From DATMRF01 sp035566435 (GTDB lineage Bacteria > Verrucomicrobiota > Verrucomicrobiia > Limisphaerales > UBA8199): DNA of 64,000 nt. How positions within the stretch are numbered: position 1 is the first letter of the stretch; each line of letters opens with the position of its first letter. Location: the NCBI GenBank assembly GCA_035566435.1, contig DATMRF010000054.1, positions 12,592-76,591 on the forward strand, read 5' to 3'. The notes beneath the pieces are model-generated. The model saw nothing but the letters and a program-made list of their open reading frames with translations, did not search any database and was not told the origin of the DNA. This document shows positions 33,918 to 43,924 of this stretch, in pieces. Made by a program: the position numbers and the translations under genes.

Positions 33918-36110
33918 ATGACAGCAGTAATGGACAAAGTTAAACCGGCGGCCGCGGGGTCGCCCAATTCGCCCAATCGGCCCTACCCGATGGAGCGGAC
34001 CCGCAATATTGGCATCGCGGCGCACATCGATGCCGGCAAGACCACCACCACCGAGCGCATTCTCTTTTACACTGGCCTCATCCACAAGATGGGAGATGTC
34101 GATGACGGCAATACGGTCACCGACTGGATGGAGCAGGAGCGCGAGCGCGGGATCACCATCACGTCCGCCGCCACCACCTGCTATTGGACGCAAAAGGAGG
34201 ACGGTACCTTTAAGTCGTTCCAAGGCGTGCCGCACCGCGTCAACATCATCGACACCCCGGGCCATGTGGATTTCACGGCCGAGGTCGAGCGTTCGATGCG
34301 CGTCCTTGACGGCGCCGTCGCCGTATTCTGCGGAGTCGCCGGGGTCCAGCCCCAGTCCGAGACGGTCTGGCGCCAGGCCACCAAGTACAAGGTCCCTCGC
34401 ATCGCTTTCGTCAACAAGATGGACCGCACCGGGGCGAATTTTGAGAATGCGCTCAACGATATGCGCAAGAAGCTCGGGGCCTATGCTTACCCGATCTTCC
34501 TGCCCCTCGGTAAGGAAGATGATTTGCGCGGCGTTATCGACGTCGTGAACCAGAAGGCTATCGTATATGACCCGAACGACGAGGTCGGCCTGAAATACGA
34601 AATCACCGAGATCCCCGCCGACTTCAAGGATGCCGCCCAGGCTGCTCTAGCCGAGCTTATCGATGCCGTTTCCAACAAGGACGATCAGATCGCCGAGATG
34701 GTGATCGAGAACAAGCCGATCACCCCAAAGGAACTCAAACCCGCCATCCGTCGCCTCACCTGCAAGATTGAACTGGTCCCCGTGCTGTGCGGCTCGGCCT
34801 TCAAAAAGCGCGGCGTCCAGCCCCTCGTCGATGCCGTCGTGGATTACCTGCCTTCGCCGTTGGACGTCCCGCCCCCTGTCGGCATTGTGCCCGACTCGGA
34901 CCAGACAGCCGAAGTCCCCTCGAACGACAACGGCAAGTTCTGCTCGCTGGCTTTCAAACTCTGGACCGATCCCTACGTCGGCAAACTGGTCTTTTTCCGG
35001 GTGTACAGCGGACAACTCAAGAAGGGCGATGTCATCTACAATCCCCGGACCCGTAAACGCGAGCGCGTCAGCCGCGTCCTGATGATCCAGGCTGACAAGC
35101 GCATTGATGTCGAAACCACCTACGCCGGCGACATCGCCGCGCTGGTCGGCATCCGGAACATCACCACCGGCGACACCCTTTGCGACGAGGATTTGGAGAT
35201 CATGCTCGAACCGCCGACGTTCCCCGAGCCGGTCATCTCCATGGCCGTCGAGCCCAAGACAAAGGCGGATCGCGAAAAGATGAGCGAAGGCCTGCAGCGC
35301 CTTGCCGAGGAAGACCCGACCTTTCGCTGCTTCACGAATGAGGAAACCGGCCAGCTTATCATTGCCGGCATGGGCGAGCTGCACCTGGAAATCATCCGCG
35401 ACCGCCTGTTCCGCGAATTCAAAGTCAGCGCTAACGCCGGCGCGCCGCAGATCGCGTACCGCGAGACGATCACCAAGAACGCCGAAGGCGAAGGCAAATT
35501 CATCCGCCAGTCCGGCGGCCGTGGCCAATACGGCCATGCCTGTATCACCCTCGCTCCCAACGCGCGCGGCAAGGGCGTCGAAATCGAAAACAAGATTGTG
35601 GGCGGCGCCATTCCAAAGGAGTACATCCCGGCGGTCATCGACGGTGTCGAAGAGGCCATCAAAGGCGGTGTGCTCGCTGGTTACCCGGTGGTAGATGTCA
35701 AAGTCGAGGTGGTGGACGGCACCTTCCACGAGGTGGACTCGAGCGAGCTGGCGTTCAAAATGGCGGGTATTTTTGCCCTCAAAGATGCCGCGAAGAAAGC
35801 CAATCCGATCCTGCTCGAACCGATCATGAAGGTCGAAGTGACCACTCCCGATGAATACCAGGGCGACCTGCTCGGCGACATCAACCGCCGCCGTGGCAAG
35901 ATCGTCAACATCGAGGCCAAGGACACCTCAACGGTGTTGAGCGCCGAAGTGCCGCTGGCCGAAATGTTTGGGTACGCGACCGCGATTCGTTCGCTGTCCA
36001 AGGGTCGCGCGGCCTATTCGATGGAGCCGTTCCGCTTCGAACCGGTTCCGGCGAACATCGTCGCGACCATCCTTGACTCCGCCAAAGGCAAACCCGCCGC
36101 CCGCGCGTGA
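33918..36110 (+). CDS. fusA: Translation elongation factor G
   Basis: GTPase that drives ribosomal translocation. G1 is AHIDAGKTTTTER, the switch-2 block is DTPGHVDF and G4 is NKMD. Domains II-V follow in normal order, with GRGQYGHACI in domain IV. The 730 residues include a short Ala/Pro-rich N-terminal extension before MERTRNIGIAAH. A second in-frame ATG at 33930 could be the start. Separated from rpsG by a terminator-like hairpin. Confidence 0.97.
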   Translation: MTAVMDKVKPAAAGSPNSPNRPYPMERTRNIGIAAHIDAGKTTTTERILFYTGLIHKMGDVDDGNTVTDWMEQERERGITITSAATTCYWTQKEDGTFKSFQGVPHRVNIIDTPGHVDFTAEVERSMRVLDGAVAVFCGVAGVQPQSETVWRQATKYKVPRIAFVNKMDRTGANFENALNDMRKKLGAYAYPIFLPLGKEDDLRGVIDVVNQKAIVYDPNDEVGLKYEITEIPADFKDAAQAALAELIDAVSNKDDQIAEMVIENKPITPKELKPAIRRLTCKIELVPVLCGSAFKKRGVQPLVDAVVDYLPSPLDVPPPVGIVPDSDQTAEVPSNDNGKFCSLAFKLWTDPYVGKLVFFRVYSGQLKKGDVIYNPRTRKRERVSRVLMIQADKRIDVETTYAGDIAALVGIRNITTGDTLCDEDLEIMLEPPTFPEPVISMAVEPKTKADREKMSEGLQRLAEEDPTFRCFTNEETGQLIIAGMGELHLEIIRDRLFREFKVSANAGAPQIAYRETITKNAEGEGKFIRQSGGRGQYGHACITLAPNARGKGVEIENKIVGGAIPKEYIPAVIDGVEEAIKGGVLAGYPVVDVKVEVVDGTFHEVDSSELAFKMAGIFALKDAAKKANPILLEPIMKVEVTTPDEYQGDLLGDINRRRGKIVNIEAKDTSTVLSAEVPLAEMFGYATAIRSLSKGRAAYSMEPFRFEPVPANIVATILDSAKGKPAARA

Positions 36111-36169
36111 CGGACCGCGGGATGCGCCGATATATCGAGTGCTCGGCCTCGCGTGAGGTCCTTAGCACG

Positions 36170-37780
36170 CTACGCTCCACCTTCAGGCGCTTCCGCCTGG
36201 GCCAGTAACCGGGCTCGCGCAGCTTCCATTTCGAGTTTGACTTGCGCGATGCGCGCGCGGATCAGCTCGCGGTTTTCTTCCTTTGCGGCGACCAGCTCGC
36301 AGGTGAGCCCTTCGATCCACCGCTCGTAAGCACGGTTCTGCCGCTGAAGCTGCAGCTCGATGCGGCTCAGCCGCTCATCGACGCTCAGAGCTTTGCGCGT
36401 GGCCGCCTGCTGAGTGTCCAGCAACCGGGCGCGGTCAGTGGCCAGCTTGCGCACCATTTTCTGCCTAAGCCATCGTCGCAGGTGGGGCAGCACACCTCGC
36501 CGGACCGCAGCCTGGGCGCGCTCGGCTCTTTCTTCGGCGGCCAACGCGCGCTGCTGCCAGGCGGCCGATTGTGTCTGTGTGTCGGGCGGCTCGATATGAA
36601 TCACCGGCTGGGAAGCCGAACCTCGCGGGGCGGCTTCAGGACTGGAGCCGGTAACTGAGCGTGGAGCGACCACAACGGTGTAGGAAGCCCCTGTCGCTTT
36701 GGCGCTCTCGGCATGTTCAGGAATCAAGACCGGCACCGCCGGCACCCGCTTGCGGTTTTTGGTTAACGCCACAACGAGCGCGACAAACCCCAGTACAATC
36801 CCCGCCAGCGCTACCAGCCACACCAGCCCAGTGTCGCCGAACCGAGCCGCGAGTGAGGAACCGTCAGCAGCAGACCCTTCTGCCGCCGCCGGCGGCTGGC
36901 TTCGAGCTGCCTGGGCCTGTGACAGCAGTTCCGCTTGTCTGGCCCGTTCGGTCCAGGCGACCGCAGCCTTGGCGGAGTCGAGCTCGAGGTCGCAGGTGAC
37001 CGGGTTATGGTCCCAGCCCGCGGTGGTTGGAATTTGCGGGCTGGGAAAAATGCTGGGTTCGACCAACAGGTAATCAGCCGTGACGCCAGGCTGCCCGGCT
37101 TTCGCAATGAACGTGATTCTTTGTCGAGCGGGGAGTTGCAGCAATGGATCAACAAATCCGGCTTCTTCCAGCAGGCGAACTGTTTTTTCTCGCGCGGTGG
37201 AAGCTGTTTTGTCTAAATCGCCGAAGGTGGCCGCGACAACAAAGCTCTGGACCTGGTTCATCTCCCAGCGTTTGACCGAATTCAGTTCGTCCAGCAACGG
37301 GCGCACCTGTGTCTCCAGGCCCGCCCCGGCGCCGAACTCCGCGCAGAAAAGACCGACGCGCAGCCTGCCGGCCTGGAGAGCGGCAAAGGCGAATCCACCT
37401 TGTCTCGCAATATCCCCCGGCGTTCGCCAGGCAGCCGACCACGAGAAATACGCCTTTTGTCTCGACAGGATGGCCACTTGCTGCCTCCCTCCGGCCTGGC
37501 CTTGCGCGGGCCGAAATGAGGAGCAAATCGCAATGTTGAACTCCGCCGGTTTGAGCGCCTCGGCGAGCTGCGCGCACATTTGCCAATCGCTGACACCCTG
37601 CAACAGGATGACATCAGGATGGAGCTTCGTGAGGGTCGCGGCCCATCGCTGAATTGAGGTGTTGGTCCCGCCGGTCGCTTCCGCACTTGGGGATTGCAGA
37701 TTCCAGGTGGTGACGCGCAGGTTGTCAGCGAGGCTGGGCAAGGTGCTCGTAGCGATAGCGAGGCCCAGACTTAAACGCAA
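36170..37780 (-). CDS. Membrane protein with a degenerate EEP-fold (endonuclease/phosphatase-like) domain
   Basis: 536 residues if started at the TTG at 37780, which gives a signal-like N-terminus (MRLSLGLAIATSTLPSLA) right before LRVTTWNLQSPS. The domain follows the endonuclease/exonuclease/phosphatase pattern: TTWNLQ, PDVILLQGVSDW and a final WDHNPVTCDLEL. The catalytic Glu of the usual LQE motif is Gly here, and the SDH motif is WDH, so it is probably not an active nuclease. A transmembrane helix (VWLVALAGIVLGFVALVVAL) and a long C-terminal coiled coil follow. A frame to 38035 adds 85 residues that translate an inverted repeat and are rejected. Confidence 0.7.
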   Translation of the reverse strand: MRLSLGLAIATSTLPSLADNLRVTTWNLQSPSAEATGGTNTSIQRWAATLTKLHPDVILLQGVSDWQMCAQLAEALKPAEFNIAICSSFRPAQGQAGGRQQVAILSRQKAYFSWSAAWRTPGDIARQGGFAFAALQAGRLRVGLFCAEFGAGAGLETQVRPLLDELNSVKRWEMNQVQSFVVAATFGDLDKTASTAREKTVRLLEEAGFVDPLLQLPARQRITFIAKAGQPGVTADYLLVEPSIFPSPQIPTTAGWDHNPVTCDLELDSAKAAVAWTERARQAELLSQAQAARSQPPAAAEGSAADGSSLAARFGDTGLVWLVALAGIVLGFVALVVALTKNRKRVPAVPVLIPEHAESAKATGASYTVVVAPRSVTGSSPEAAPRGSASQPVIHIEPPDTQTQSAAWQQRALAAEERAERAQAAVRRGVLPHLRRWLRQKMVRKLATDRARLLDTQQAATRKALSVDERLSRIELQLQRQNRAYERWIEGLTCELVAAKEENRELIRARIAQVKLEMEAARARLLAQAEAPEGGA

Positions 37781-37799
37781 AGACGCAAAGGCGCAAAGG
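37774..37799. repeat. CGCAAAG-type short tandem repeat
   Basis: AACGCAAAGACGCAAAGGCG followed by CAAAG: three near-copies of a CGCAAAG unit. It overlaps the proposed TTG start of the EEP-like gene, so it may affect its translation. Confidence 0.5.
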
Positions 37800-37880
37800 T
37801 GCGGGTCAATTCTGCTCCTCAGTCGCGCAATCCACCCGAGTGCTCGCAGCCCGTGGGGGTTTTTGCGCGCTGCCTGCGTC

Positions 37881-37986
37881 GCGAAGCGTATGGAGTGCGT
37901 GTCCCGATTCCGAATCGGGGCCGCTTTTCGACCTGACAACCCTTTCCAACAGCGCCAGCAAGCTCCACGCACTCCATACGCTTCGC
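37881..37986. repeat. 106-bp element with perfect 21-bp terminal inverted repeats
   Basis: The ends GCGAAGCGTATGGAGTGCGT+G (37881-37901) and their exact reverse complement (37966-37986) enclose an inner palindrome around CCCGATTCCGAATCGGG at 37903-37919. Non-coding and MITE-like, in the gap between two minus-strand genes. Confidence 0.75.
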
Positions 37987-38036
37987 AACGTTGGCCTGCG
38001 GCGTCGCTGTTCGCTATGATTGCGCCTTTGCTCACG

Positions 38037-39260
38037 TTAGTCGGCAGTAATGGCGATGAGGAACGGAGCAGGGTTTGCCATGCTTGAGACGAAATCGAGG
38101 CTTTCGATTTCGACGTTGGGCACGAGGTTGGTCCAAGTGGTCAGGAAGAGCCGGATCGAGTTGCCAGCCCGCTTACTCGTCTCGTTCTGCCCCCTCCACG
38201 CCACCTGTAATTCCGGGCTGGGCGGCGGTTCGCCGGCCTGTGTGTGCCAATCGCGCACCGCCTGGCCGTATACGATCGGCACCTCCAAACGCATCTGGCT
38301 GGTGGCGTAATGGATGACATACGCGCCGATTTGTTTGCCTTCGTCCGCGACTTTGCCAACGCCCGCCGAATGGAGAAAATACAAATGTTGGCATTTTTGC
38401 CCCACCGGGATTCCCTTGATCTCACCAGGGTATTTCGCCAGCGAGTCCGATTTGCTCTTCAGTTGAATGATGCCGCGCACATCGAACTCGATTCCCGCGA
38501 AGGTTTGCAGCCCGGTCGGCAGCGTTGCCAGGTCGTTGGCGGCCGCGCCTCCACGAGCATGCCACGTCTCAGTCAGCATTGCGTTGTAAAAAGCGGTCAG
38601 GTCGAGCAATTGAGGACGGGCTTGCGGGTCGCGTTGGGCCAACTGTCTAACCGCTGGCGGGTTCTCCGGGGGTTTCGACCGCGGCGAGCTGTCATCCGCG
38701 AACACCCGGGCCGCCGTCAGCTCAGCGGCGCTGATGCGGTTAGTGAAAACCAACTCCCACGTAGAAGGGCTTTCATAAACCTTCCCGTCGAAGGCCAGGT
38801 TCAGGACGGGGTCGTGATGCCGGCAGCGGACGATGGGCACGACCGCGCCGACCAATCCCATTTGGCGCCGTTTCCAATCGCGCCGGGTTCGGTTCGGCGC
38901 CGCGTTGCCGAGCGGAACCGGGCAGAATTCGAACAGGTAGGAACTGGGGAGCTTAGGGTCAGCCAGCGGCGGTCCTTCGGTTTTGCCTGTGCGGCGGCAA
39001 ACCGGGCAGACCAGCACGTTCGCATCGGACAGATATTGGGGGACGAGGTCCGAAAGCCAGTTGGGCAGATCCTTATGGTCGACTTGGTAGGCCTGGATGG
39101 CGTCGTAAATCTGTTTCAGGTTCGCGATGCAGGCATCTTTTTCCTCCGCGGCCAGGCCGGATGCTGATGGTGCGGCATCCGGCCGGGCGAAGGCCGCCGG
39201 CATCAATCCCGCGCCTATGCAGGCGCCCAGTAGCCAAAAAGCCACCCGTCCTCTCACCAT
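38037..39260 (-). CDS. Secreted pseudopilin-like protein of unknown function
   Basis: 407 residues with a signal peptide (VAFWLLGACIGAGLMPAAFA). A short region (CIANLKQIYDAIQAYQVDHK, then LPNWLSDLVPQYLSDANVLV and CPVC) resembles the soluble helix-plus-Cys part of verrucomicrobial/planctomycetal pseudopilin-like proteins, but the class III leader is missing. The second half (TFAGIEFDVRGIIQLKS to WTNLVPNVEIESLDF) is a beta-sandwich of the kind that follows F-F-x-V-R-G-type motifs in secreted proteins of this phylum. Role unknown; probably cell-envelope or extracellular. Convergent with nothing; purN starts 161 bases away on the opposite strand. Confidence 0.7.
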   Translation of the reverse strand: MVRGRVAFWLLGACIGAGLMPAAFARPDAAPSASGLAAEEKDACIANLKQIYDAIQAYQVDHKDLPNWLSDLVPQYLSDANVLVCPVCRRTGKTEGPPLADPKLPSSYLFEFCPVPLGNAAPNRTRRDWKRRQMGLVGAVVPIVRCRHHDPVLNLAFDGKVYESPSTWELVFTNRISAAELTAARVFADDSSPRSKPPENPPAVRQLAQRDPQARPQLLDLTAFYNAMLTETWHARGGAAANDLATLPTGLQTFAGIEFDVRGIIQLKSKSDSLAKYPGEIKGIPVGQKCQHLYFLHSAGVGKVADEGKQIGAYVIHYATSQMRLEVPIVYGQAVRDWHTQAGEPPPSPELQVAWRGQNETSKRAGNSIRLFLTTWTNLVPNVEIESLDFVSSMANPAPFLIAITAD

Positions 39261-39421
39261 CTCCAGCCTCCGGCTGAAATGGGCTGCTCGTTCCGCGCGC
39301 CTGTCAACATGTCTTGTATGGCTTTACCAAGCTATCTCAACCGTCAGCCCCGCTCCTGTCAAGCGGCAACTCCAGGATTTCGCGCTTGTTACGCCGCCGG
39401 GTTCCTCTGTATCCAATCCCG

Positions 39422-40048
39422 GTGACCAGCGACCGACCGTTCCGTCTCGGCATTTTGGGCTCCGGCAAAGGCTCCAATTTCGTCGCGATTGCCGATGCTT
39501 GTGCAGCCGGCACGGTGCCGGCGCAAGTTGGGCTGGTCCTGAGCGACGTTGAGCATGCCGGCATCCTCGAGCGCGCCCACGAGCGCCATCTTCCCGCCAA
39601 ATACCTTCCGCCGGGCAAATTCCGGACGAAGCTGGAAGAAGAAGCCGAGCGCGCCTACGTGGCGGCGCTTCGCGAAGCGGACGTGGACCTCCTCGTGTTG
39701 GCCGGCTTCATGCGCGTGCTTAAGGGCGATTTCCTGCGCGCTTTCGAGGGGCGTATCGTCAATATACATCCGTCGCTATTACCGTCCTTTCCGGGCCTCG
39801 AGGCCTGGAAACAGGCGCTCGACCATGGCGTCAAAATCACCGGCTGCACGGTCCATTACGTCGATGCCGGCGTGGATTCCGGTGCGATTATCGGACAGCA
39901 AACCGTTCCGGTGCTCGATAACGACACATCCGAAACGTTGCATCAGCGCATTCATGTGGCGGAGCATGAACTGTATCCCCGCTGCGTCGCGGCCATCGCG
40001 CGTGGGCAAATCCACGTGCGAGGCCGGCGAGTCATTTGGAAAAGCTGA
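39422..40048 (+). CDS. purN: Phosphoribosylglycinamide formyltransferase
   Basis: Folate-dependent GAR transformylase, third step of purine synthesis, cytoplasmic. Motifs: the N-terminal LGILGSGKGSNF, the catalytic block IVNIHPSLLPSFPG with Asn and His, and the Asp in VDAGVDSGAIIGQQT. A GTG at 39422 gives 208 residues and puts TSDRPFRLGILGSG at the N-terminus, as in homologues; the longer frame from 39314 adds nothing recognisable. Monocistronic here. Confidence 0.93.
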   Translation: MTSDRPFRLGILGSGKGSNFVAIADACAAGTVPAQVGLVLSDVEHAGILERAHERHLPAKYLPPGKFRTKLEEEAERAYVAALREADVDLLVLAGFMRVLKGDFLRAFEGRIVNIHPSLLPSFPGLEAWKQALDHGVKITGCTVHYVDAGVDSGAIIGQQTVPVLDNDTSETLHQRIHVAEHELYPRCVAAIARGQIHVRGRRVIWKS

Positions 40049-40139
40049 GGTCCGCCTCACTGCGCCCTGATATGCGTTGCTGCATCGGTTCGGCCGTGGA
40101 CCTTCCGAAAGTGTTCCGGTAGGCTGGTAACCTGTCGGC

Positions 40140-41684
40140 TCAGGAGTAACCGAACCTCCTGCAATACGGCTCGAGTGCGGGCAGAATCGGCGCCAGATGC
40201 TTTTCATAGGCGCGCCACCGCGCGACCGAGCGCGTGTACACCGGTCGGGTGACGTCCTGGTAAGTCGGCGAGTAAAGTTGCTTTTTGCGGCTCTTTTCGT
40301 AAAAGCGCGACTGCTCTTCGTGCCACGTGAGGCCGAGAAACTCCGTCACCCGTCCGCCCTCCTTTTCAAGGTCGGCCACCATATCCTCGTAACGGGTTTC
40401 GAGCCATGCGAACCCTTCCCATTCGCGGACGGCCAGCCAGATGTCCATCAAGTCCGCGTAATGCCTGGCGAGCCGCTCGAGGCTGAGAAAATTTACATTG
40501 GTCGCATTGAGCGGGATATTCTGAAAGTAGCAACTGAGCACAACATCGCGCGGGTCCCGAAGCGCGATCAGCACGCGCAACTCGGGAAAGACCCGCAGCC
40601 AGACTGCCAGGCGCGCCGTGGGAGAGGGATTCTTGTCCACCAACACTTTGCCGGCCCCGGAGGCGCCAACTTCCTCGAGCAGTGCTTGCGCGTACAGCCG
40701 GCGAAGCGTGTTTACCCTGGTGCTGGAGAGGTCCTTTGATTTGTGAAATTCCGGTTCAAGGAGGTTCGTAAACGCAGTCGGCTCGTCCAGTGCCGCGATG
40801 CCGGGATGGGCGTCCAGCATTTGCTCCAGCAGGGTCGTGCCGCTGCGCGGATGGCCGCCCAGGAATGCCAGCGGAGGAATCGGCTCGCGTTTGGGTTCGG
40901 GAAAGAATTGCTCCCATGTGCGCAAGATGTTCTTGGCCAGGCCTTGGGTGAATTGGCGCGCGCTTGCGGCGGCGTGGTCGTAACCCTTCAACAACAGTTC
41001 TGTGTCCGTCAATGCCCGGACGATTTGCTTCGCTTCGGCCAGTAGTTGCATCGCGTCGTCGAAACGGTCCGTGCGGTCCAAAATCTGGGCCAGCTCGTAC
41101 CGGCATGCGTAGCGGACGTACGGGTGTTTCGGTTCTGAGCGGATGAGTTCCCGCAGCTTCTTTTCGGCCTCCTCGAACCGATTCTCGCGCCGGTCCAGCA
41201 CCGCCGAAAAATAGCGCGCCTGGTCGTCCCGCGGATCGATCGCCAGGCACTCCTGCACAGCCGTGCGGGCCTCGTCGAGTCGGTGCTGTTGCTCGAGGAG
41301 CACGGCCAGGCTAATGCGCGGGTTGATCCCCTTCGGATCAGCGGCCGCAGCTTGCGCAAAGCAGGCCCTCGCTTTGTCCGGTTGCCGCAAACCCTGGTAC
41401 TGGTGGCCAATCAGACCAATCAATTCGGAGTTGCGCGGCGCCAACTCGACAGCCCTGTGCCATGCCCGTTCGGCCAGGTCACGTTTGCGCAGTCCGGAGG
41501 CTGCGTTGCCGTACTCCAGCCAGACAACGGCTTCCCCCGGGCACTGCCGCGTCAGTTTTTCGTAGCGCGGCAGAGCTTGAGCGAAGTTTTGGGCCAGCAA
41601 CGACCGACGGGCTTCGTTGAGCCCGTGTTGAAAACCGGCAGGTGTCATGGGTCGTCGGCTTGCTGGCGTCCGCTCCCCCACCAT
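40140..41684 (-). CDS. TPR-sulfotransferase fusion protein
   Basis: 514 residues. The N-terminal half holds about six tetratricopeptide repeats (for example AVVWLEYGNAASGLRKRDLA and PRDDQARYFSAVLDRRENRF). The C-terminal half is a P-loop sulfotransferase: the PAPS-binding loop GGHPRSGTTLLEQM, a 3'-phosphate stretch LIALRDPRDVVLSCY and WLETRYEDMVADLE. Such bacterial proteins are predicted to sulfate cell-surface saccharides or proteins; the acceptor is not known. Two in-frame ATGs, at 41684 and 41648, are both possible. Stands alone. Confidence 0.87.
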   Translation of the reverse strand: MVGERTPASRRPMTPAGFQHGLNEARRSLLAQNFAQALPRYEKLTRQCPGEAVVWLEYGNAASGLRKRDLAERAWHRAVELAPRNSELIGLIGHQYQGLRQPDKARACFAQAAAADPKGINPRISLAVLLEQQHRLDEARTAVQECLAIDPRDDQARYFSAVLDRRENRFEEAEKKLRELIRSEPKHPYVRYACRYELAQILDRTDRFDDAMQLLAEAKQIVRALTDTELLLKGYDHAAASARQFTQGLAKNILRTWEQFFPEPKREPIPPLAFLGGHPRSGTTLLEQMLDAHPGIAALDEPTAFTNLLEPEFHKSKDLSSTRVNTLRRLYAQALLEEVGASGAGKVLVDKNPSPTARLAVWLRVFPELRVLIALRDPRDVVLSCYFQNIPLNATNVNFLSLERLARHYADLMDIWLAVREWEGFAWLETRYEDMVADLEKEGGRVTEFLGLTWHEEQSRFYEKSRKKQLYSPTYQDVTRPVYTRSVARWRAYEKHLAPILPALEPYCRRFGYS

Positions 41685-41863
41685 GCACGCGCACGAGTCC
41701 CGCTACAATCAGAAAGAGATTAGAAAAAGGCTTAGAAATGCAAGTTGACAGCCCGCCTGATGTGTTGTTAGTTCCACTGTCTTTACCCCCAATAGTGTGG
41801 CTGACGGCGCTGAGACCGTAAGCTCAGGCCCGTTTGGTCATCGGGTAAGTTCAGCAAACTCGT

Positions 41864-43840
41864 ATGAAAAGAAAACGTTTCGGCTCCCCCAACCCAAATG
41901 CCCGCAAGGTCGCATGCACCGTTTCGGCTGCCGCGCTCATGTTGGGCGTCAGCCAGGCGGCCACCGTCGGCTTACACTTCCAACTGAACTACTGTGCCGA
42001 TGCCCGGTATACTGGTTTTCCAGTCACGATGACAGCCTTCGGCATTTCCACCAACGGTTGGGAGAATCTGACCGAAATCAACACCGGTTACGGCTGTGCT
42101 GGCGTCTACGTGACTCTGAACGAAATCATTGACACGACAACATCCACCGGCGGGCTAAACCCTTTGCCAAACGGTTCGATTAACGTGACCTGGTCCGCCA
42201 ACATGGGAAATTTCAGCGGCTTTGCCGGTTACGGACTTAATGTGCCGAGCCACGCCTATGACGGGGCGCCACCTGTCCCAGTCCCGACGGGAGAGTGGCA
42301 AATCTACAACACCTTCCTGCGCGATGGCGTGAACTTCGGGCCGCCAGGAGGTCCAGATAATAACCAGAACGGCTACGTTGTGGATATTACTGGATTAAAA
42401 ACTCTCTTCACCAACACCCCGTTCGCAGTCCAACTGATCGCCTCGAGCGATTCCATGCAAAAGCTGACGAATGCCTTTATCATCGACGCAACCCTCAACG
42501 TGACTCAATCCGTCGTTTACCCCAGTACCCCGCCGGTATTTGACGAGGGAAGCGCCAACTGGGTCCGGGGACACGGCGGAGGCCTCAGCACCGCCAGCAG
42601 CGCCCTGAGCACGGACCACCTTCAAATCATCGGCAATCGAGCAGCCCACGGGGGTGACAAGATCACCGGATTCGACAATGCCAGCACAATCTCCGGCTTT
42701 ATCATCACCGACAAGCCCGTCATATCGATGCCGCCCCAACCGGCCGTGGTTTGCGGAGGTGACACGGTCACCTGGAGCGGCTATGCCGTCGGGGTGCCGC
42801 CGCTCTCCTATCAATGGCGTCGGAACGGCGCCCCAATCCCCGGCGCCACGGCCGCAGCATACAGCATTACTAATGTCAGCCTCGCGAACGTCGCCAATTA
42901 TGACATGGTGGTCACGAACCTCTACGGCCGCGCCACCAGCAGCGTGGTGACCGTGGACACCATCTCCACCACCTTGGGCCGCAATTTCCTGGTCGATTCT
43001 AATCCGCAAGGACCGGAACACGACGGTCTCAACCTGGGCGCATCCTGGCTCGCTTCCAGCACCGACAGCCGCGGCACCAACCGGACCGGCGTAATGAGCT
43101 TCAACGCAGCCCACCCCGACCAGATTGTAGTGCCGGGCGCAACGAATTTCGATTATGCGAGCGGCACCATTATGTTTTGGATGCGTTCCTCGGGGCTGGC
43201 CAATACCACCGGCAAGCCGGCCGCGCTCTTTGATCGTCTCAATAACAGCAAGGGCTGCGTGCTCGTCCAGAATGGCGACGGCACCATTCGCTTCTCCGAC
43301 AATGGGAGTCTGGACGCTTTCCAATCCACCTCGACTGTGTCCAACAATAACTGGCACCACATCGCTCTAACCTTCAACCAGGCGGTCAGCGGCCAGATCG
43401 CTATTTACATCGATGGGGTCCAGGACGCGTTGACGTTCAGCGCTGCCGGCTGGGCATGGCAACCGGGGCAGGAGCTTGAGTTCGGGCTCTCGCATGACAC
43501 GAACTCGTGGCAGGCGTACAACGGCCTGATGGATGACGTGCGCGTTTACAGCCGCGCGTTGACTGATCCCGAAATTGCTTCCGCCTCCAACGGGTCGGTG
43601 GTGGATACCACGACCCTGACCCTGCGGCTGAATTTCGACACCGCGCCGGTACCGGGCGTCACCCTTCACTGGAAAGCCACCGATGCCCTCCTCCAGGGCG
43701 CCGATGTGGTCACTGGACCTTATACCGACATTTCCGGCGCGACCTCGCCCTATTCCATCTCAGCCAAGGGGGCGAAGAAGTTTTTCCGCTACCATGGCCA
43801 CACCCCAACCAATGTGGTCAGCAATCCGTACCTGATGTAG
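41864..43840 (+). CDS. Secreted protein with Ig-like and LamG (concanavalin-like) domains
   Basis: 658 residues. The signal peptide is ACTVSAAALMLGVSQAA after a basic start. An N-terminal beta-rich domain of unknown type (residues about 35-270) is followed by an Ig-like repeat (PVISMPPQPAVVCGGDTVTW to YDMVVTNLYGRATSSV) and a LamG/ConA-like jelly roll (GTIMFWMRSSGLANTTG, NNNWHHIALTFNQ, GLMDDVRVYSRALTDPEI). The end is a short domain resembling the tail of autotransported or sorted verrucomicrobial proteins, without a clear PEP-CTERM. Likely an extracellular carbohydrate-binding or adhesion protein. Confidence 0.8.
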   Translation: MKRKRFGSPNPNARKVACTVSAAALMLGVSQAATVGLHFQLNYCADARYTGFPVTMTAFGISTNGWENLTEINTGYGCAGVYVTLNEIIDTTTSTGGLNPLPNGSINVTWSANMGNFSGFAGYGLNVPSHAYDGAPPVPVPTGEWQIYNTFLRDGVNFGPPGGPDNNQNGYVVDITGLKTLFTNTPFAVQLIASSDSMQKLTNAFIIDATLNVTQSVVYPSTPPVFDEGSANWVRGHGGGLSTASSALSTDHLQIIGNRAAHGGDKITGFDNASTISGFIITDKPVISMPPQPAVVCGGDTVTWSGYAVGVPPLSYQWRRNGAPIPGATAAAYSITNVSLANVANYDMVVTNLYGRATSSVVTVDTISTTLGRNFLVDSNPQGPEHDGLNLGASWLASSTDSRGTNRTGVMSFNAAHPDQIVVPGATNFDYASGTIMFWMRSSGLANTTGKPAALFDRLNNSKGCVLVQNGDGTIRFSDNGSLDAFQSTSTVSNNNWHHIALTFNQAVSGQIAIYIDGVQDALTFSAAGWAWQPGQELEFGLSHDTNSWQAYNGLMDDVRVYSRALTDPEIASASNGSVVDTTTLTLRLNFDTAPVPGVTLHWKATDALLQGADVVTGPYTDISGATSPYSISAKGAKKFFRYHGHTPTNVVSNPYLM

Positions 43841-43924
43841 CCAACGCCAGCACGGCTTATACTCCGTCCGGCGCAGCCGTGGGACCAGCCACGACTGCGC
43901 TTTTCTTCATCTTGTCCTTCGGCG

